14,657 bases of DNA from Pseudomonadota bacterium (GTDB taxonomy: Bacteria; Pseudomonadota; Gammaproteobacteria; Steroidobacterales; Steroidobacteraceae). The stretch's first letter is position 1, and every line of letters begins with the position of its first letter. The position numbers and the translations under genes are program-made. The stretch is taken from positions 30,128 to 44,784 of the forward strand of contig JAJZFQ010000196.1 in the NCBI GenBank assembly GCA_021805275.1. Reading direction: 5' to 3'. The notes below the pieces were generated by a model. That model was given only the letters and a program-made list of their open reading frames with translations, was not told the DNA's origin and did not search any database. Positions 13,080 through 14,657 of this stretch are shown in pieces.

Positions 13080-13925
13080 ATGGGCACCGCGGGGGAATTG
13101 CTGAGGCACGGGGTGGCGCGCCTGCGCTTCGCCGGGTGCACGGCAAGCCCGGAGCTGGACGCGGAGCTGCTGCTCGCCGAGGCGCTGCGCATCCGGCGCG
13201 CGCACCTGCGCGCACACCCCGAGCAGCGGCCCGATGTCGCCGCCGCGAATCGCTTCGCCGCGCTCATCGAGCGGCGCATCAGCGGCGAGCCAGTCGCTTA
13301 CCTGCTCGGCCGCAAGGGGTTCTGGAGCTTCGAGCTCGGTATCGGTCCGGCCGCTCTGGTGCCGCGCCCGGAGACCGAGCTGCTCGTCGAGCGGGCACTG
13401 GCGCTGCGGCCCGAAGCGCACGGGCGGATCGCGGACCTCGGCACCGGCTCCGGGGCGATCGCCCTGGCGCTCGCCACCGAGCGTCCGGGCTGGCAGGTGG
13501 TGGCCACGGATCTGTCCCCCGAGGCTCTCGCGCTCGCGCGGGCCAATGCCGAGGCGCTCGGCTGTGCGCGCGTCGCCTTCGCGCAGGGCAGCTGGTGCGC
13601 GGCCCTGCCGGCCGGTCCGTTCGACCTGCTGGTGAGCAACCCGCCATACATCGCCGCGGACGATCCGGCACTGGAGGCGCTTCACTGCGAGCCACGCCTC
13701 GCGCTGACGCCGGGCACCGACGCCATGGCCTGCCTGCGAGCCATCATCGGCGCCGCGCCGGTGCACCTGGCCCCGGGCGGCTGGCTCGTGCTTGAGCACG
13801 GGGCCGGGCAGGGCCGGGCGGTGGCGGGCGAGCTTGCGGGGCGAGGCTTTGTTACAGTGCGCACGCACCGCGACCTGGCGGGACATGAGCGCACGACGGA
13901 GGGCCAATGGCCGGCAATTCGCTGA
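13080..13925 (+). CDS. prmC: Peptide chain release factor N5-glutamine methyltransferase
   Basis: PrmC methylates the glutamine of the GGQ motif in release factors RF1 and RF2 with SAM, which is needed for efficient termination. From the ATG at 13080 the product is 281 residues (E. coli 277). The N-terminal helical domain ends in RRISGEPVAYLLGRKGFWSF, followed by LVPRPETELLVE. The Rossmann methyltransferase domain has motif I at about 118-131 (ADLGTGSGAIALALA) and the substrate-amide-binding NPPY at 187-190 (VSNPPYIAADDP). Earlier in-frame starts exist (ATG at 13053 and 13056, GTG at 13020); none has a ribosome binding site, and 13080 gives the family-typical N-terminus. In many gammaproteobacteria prmC follows prfA; here it stands alone, divergent from a membrane-protein gene. 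Its last 19 bases overlap ppiB in another frame. Confidence 0.93.
   Translation: MGTAGELLRHGVARLRFAGCTASPELDAELLLAEALRIRRAHLRAHPEQRPDVAAANRFAALIERRISGEPVAYLLGRKGFWSFELGIGPAALVPRPETELLVERALALRPEAHGRIADLGTGSGAIALALATERPGWQVVATDLSPEALALARANAEALGCARVAFAQGSWCAALPAGPFDLLVSNPPYIAADDPALEALHCEPRLALTPGTDAMACLRAIIGAAPVHLAPGGWLVLEHGAGQGRAVAGELAGRGFVTVRTHRDLAGHERTTEGQWPAIR
13898..13902 (+). promoter_or_regulatory. Shine-Dalgarno sequence of ppiB inside prmC
   Basis: GGAGG, followed by another G, lies four bases before the ATG at 13907 and inside the last codons of prmC. It is a full consensus match and fixes the ppiB start and its overlap with prmC. Confidence 0.7.
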
Positions 13926-14410
13926 TTCGATTCGAGACGTCCCACGGTGGCTTCACGGTGGAGCTCTATCCCGCCGAGGCGCCCGTGACCGTGGAGAACT
14001 TCCTGGCGTACGTCGATGAGAAATTCTTCGACGGCACGATCTTCCACCGCATCGTGCCGGGCTTCGTGATCCAGGGCGGCGGGCTCGATCAGGAGTTCCG
14101 CAGCAAGAAGACTCGTGAGCCGATCCGCAACGAGGCGAAGAACGGACTGAAGAACCTGCGCGGCACGCTGTCCATGGCGCGCACCAGCGTCATCGATAGC
14201 GCCACCTCGCAGTTCTTCGTCAACCTCGCCGACAATGCGTTCCTCGACAACAGCGCACGGGATTTCGGCTACGCCGTGTTCGGCCGCGTGACCGACGGCA
14301 TGGACGCCATTGATGCCATTGCGCGCGTGGCCACCGGCCGGCGCCAGGGCCACCAGGACGCGCCGCTCGAGGATGTGCTGATCGTTTCCGCTCGGCGCCT
14401 GGTGGACTAG
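13907..14410 (+). CDS. ppiB: Peptidyl-prolyl cis-trans isomerase, cyclophilin type (cytoplasmic)
   Basis: This is a cyclophilin that accelerates cis-trans isomerisation of Xaa-Pro bonds during folding. The 167-residue product is nearly the length of E. coli PpiB (164) and lacks a signal peptide, so it should be cytoplasmic rather than the periplasmic PpiA type. The active-site strand is intact: IFHRIVPGFVIQGGG (catalytic Arg48, Phe53, Gln56), then MARTSVIDSATSQFFVN and FLDN. The position equivalent to the cyclosporin-contacting Trp of human cyclophilin A lies in DFGYAVFGRV and is not Trp, as in other bacterial forms. The start is fixed by a strong Shine-Dalgarno sequence. The 19-base overlap with prmC suggests cotranscription and coupled translation; mtgA follows after 65 bases. 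Confidence 0.95.
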   Translation: MAGNSLIRFETSHGGFTVELYPAEAPVTVENFLAYVDEKFFDGTIFHRIVPGFVIQGGGLDQEFRSKKTREPIRNEAKNGLKNLRGTLSMARTSVIDSATSQFFVNLADNAFLDNSARDFGYAVFGRVTDGMDAIDAIARVATGRRQGHQDAPLEDVLIVSARRLVD

Positions 14411-14443
14411 GCAGGCGAGCCGCGGCGGCGCGGAGCGGTCGGT

Positions 14444-14455
14444 CCGGCACGCCGG
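14444..14455. repeat. Short inverted repeat CCGGC-AC-GCCGG between ppiB and mtgA
   Basis: Two perfect five-base arms around AC lie 33 bases after the ppiB stop. It is too short, and lacks the T run, for a confident terminator. It may be a pause hairpin or chance in GC-rich sequence. The rest of the 14411-14475 gap holds only the mtgA ribosome binding site (GAGG, 14463-14466). Confidence 0.2.
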
Positions 14456-14475
14456 CCCGCACGAGGCATCCGGAT

Positions 14476-14657
14476 ATGCGCAACAAGGGGTTCGCAGCGT
14501 GGCTGCGCCGAGCGTTGCTCAAGGCGGCGCTCGCGTGGCTCGTACTCACCGTGCTGCCGGTGCTGGCGCTGCGCTGGGTGAGGCCGTTCACCAGCGCCTA
14601 CATGCTCGAGGCCAGATGGCGTGCGCTGAGCGCCGGGGAGCGCGCCTACCGGACCGA
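14476..14657 (+). CDS. mtgA: Monofunctional biosynthetic peptidoglycan transglycosylase MtgA (5' part only)
   Basis: Only the first 60 codons are in the window. They encode a basic N-terminus (MRNKGFAAWLRRALLK), one membrane anchor at about 16-34 (KAALAWLVLTVLPVLALRW), and then RPFTSAYMLEARWRALSAGERAYRTE. This matches the region just after the membrane anchor in MtgA proteins, which read similarly (a 'P-T-x-x-M-L-x-R' stretch leading into the glycosyltransferase 51 domain). The GT51 catalytic motifs would lie to the right of the window, so the call rests on this N-terminal pattern alone. MtgA polymerises lipid II into glycan strands at the inner membrane. The ATG at 14476 has a GAGG Shine-Dalgarno sequence nine bases upstream. 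Confidence 0.75.
   Translation, partial: MRNKGFAAWLRRALLKAALAWLVLTVLPVLALRWVRPFTSAYMLEARWRALSAGERAYRT

Noticed and set aside
14411..14475. Intrinsic terminator after ppiB
   Set aside because: The only inverted repeat has five-base arms and no T run, so it cannot be called a terminator.

Overview
The window is a stretch of housekeeping chromosome from a very GC-rich bacterium, most likely a gammaproteobacterium of the Xanthomonadales/Nevskiales/Chromatiales kind. That placement is inferred from gene content: mreB divergent from gatCAB, proteobacterial-type GatB and MetH, and an SahR-type regulator beside metF and metH. No rRNA, tRNA, insertion sequence, prophage, CRISPR array or toxin-antitoxin module is visible. 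Coding density is high, and no gene-free stretch reaches 300 bases (the largest is about 150 bases, between mreB and gatC).

Layout: (1) Bases 1-2048, minus strand: mreB then mreC, the rod-shape/elongasome genes; mreC runs off the left edge. (2) A divergent promoter region at 2049-2198. (3) Bases 2199-5396, plus strand: gatC-gatA-gatB, the tRNA-dependent amidotransferase, followed by hslO (Hsp33 redox chaperone) to 6339. (4) Bases 6459-12216, plus strand: an ArsR-type regulator with a degenerate methyltransferase-like domain (SahR type), then metF and metH, which form a methionine-regeneration module. A 26-of-32 symmetric palindrome lies directly in front of the regulator. (5) Bases 12226-13032, minus strand: a six-segment membrane protein of unknown function, convergent with metH. 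(6) Bases 13080 to the right edge, plus strand: prmC (release-factor glutamine methyltransferase), ppiB (cytoplasmic cyclophilin, overlapping prmC) and the first 60 codons of mtgA (monofunctional peptidoglycan glycosyltransferase).

How the genes work together: MetF supplies 5-methyltetrahydrofolate and MetH uses it to remethylate homocysteine. SAM-dependent methylation then yields S-adenosylhomocysteine, the effector known for SahR-family repressors, so region 4 reads as an autoregulated feedback module. MreB, MreC and MtgA act in cell-wall growth. GatCAB makes Gln-tRNA and/or Asn-tRNA, PrmC modifies release factors, and HslO and PpiB assist protein folding.

I do not see a wholly new system. 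The parts most worth a second look are the sahR operator and sensor domain, the structured and oddly extended 5' end of metH, and the unknown membrane protein.
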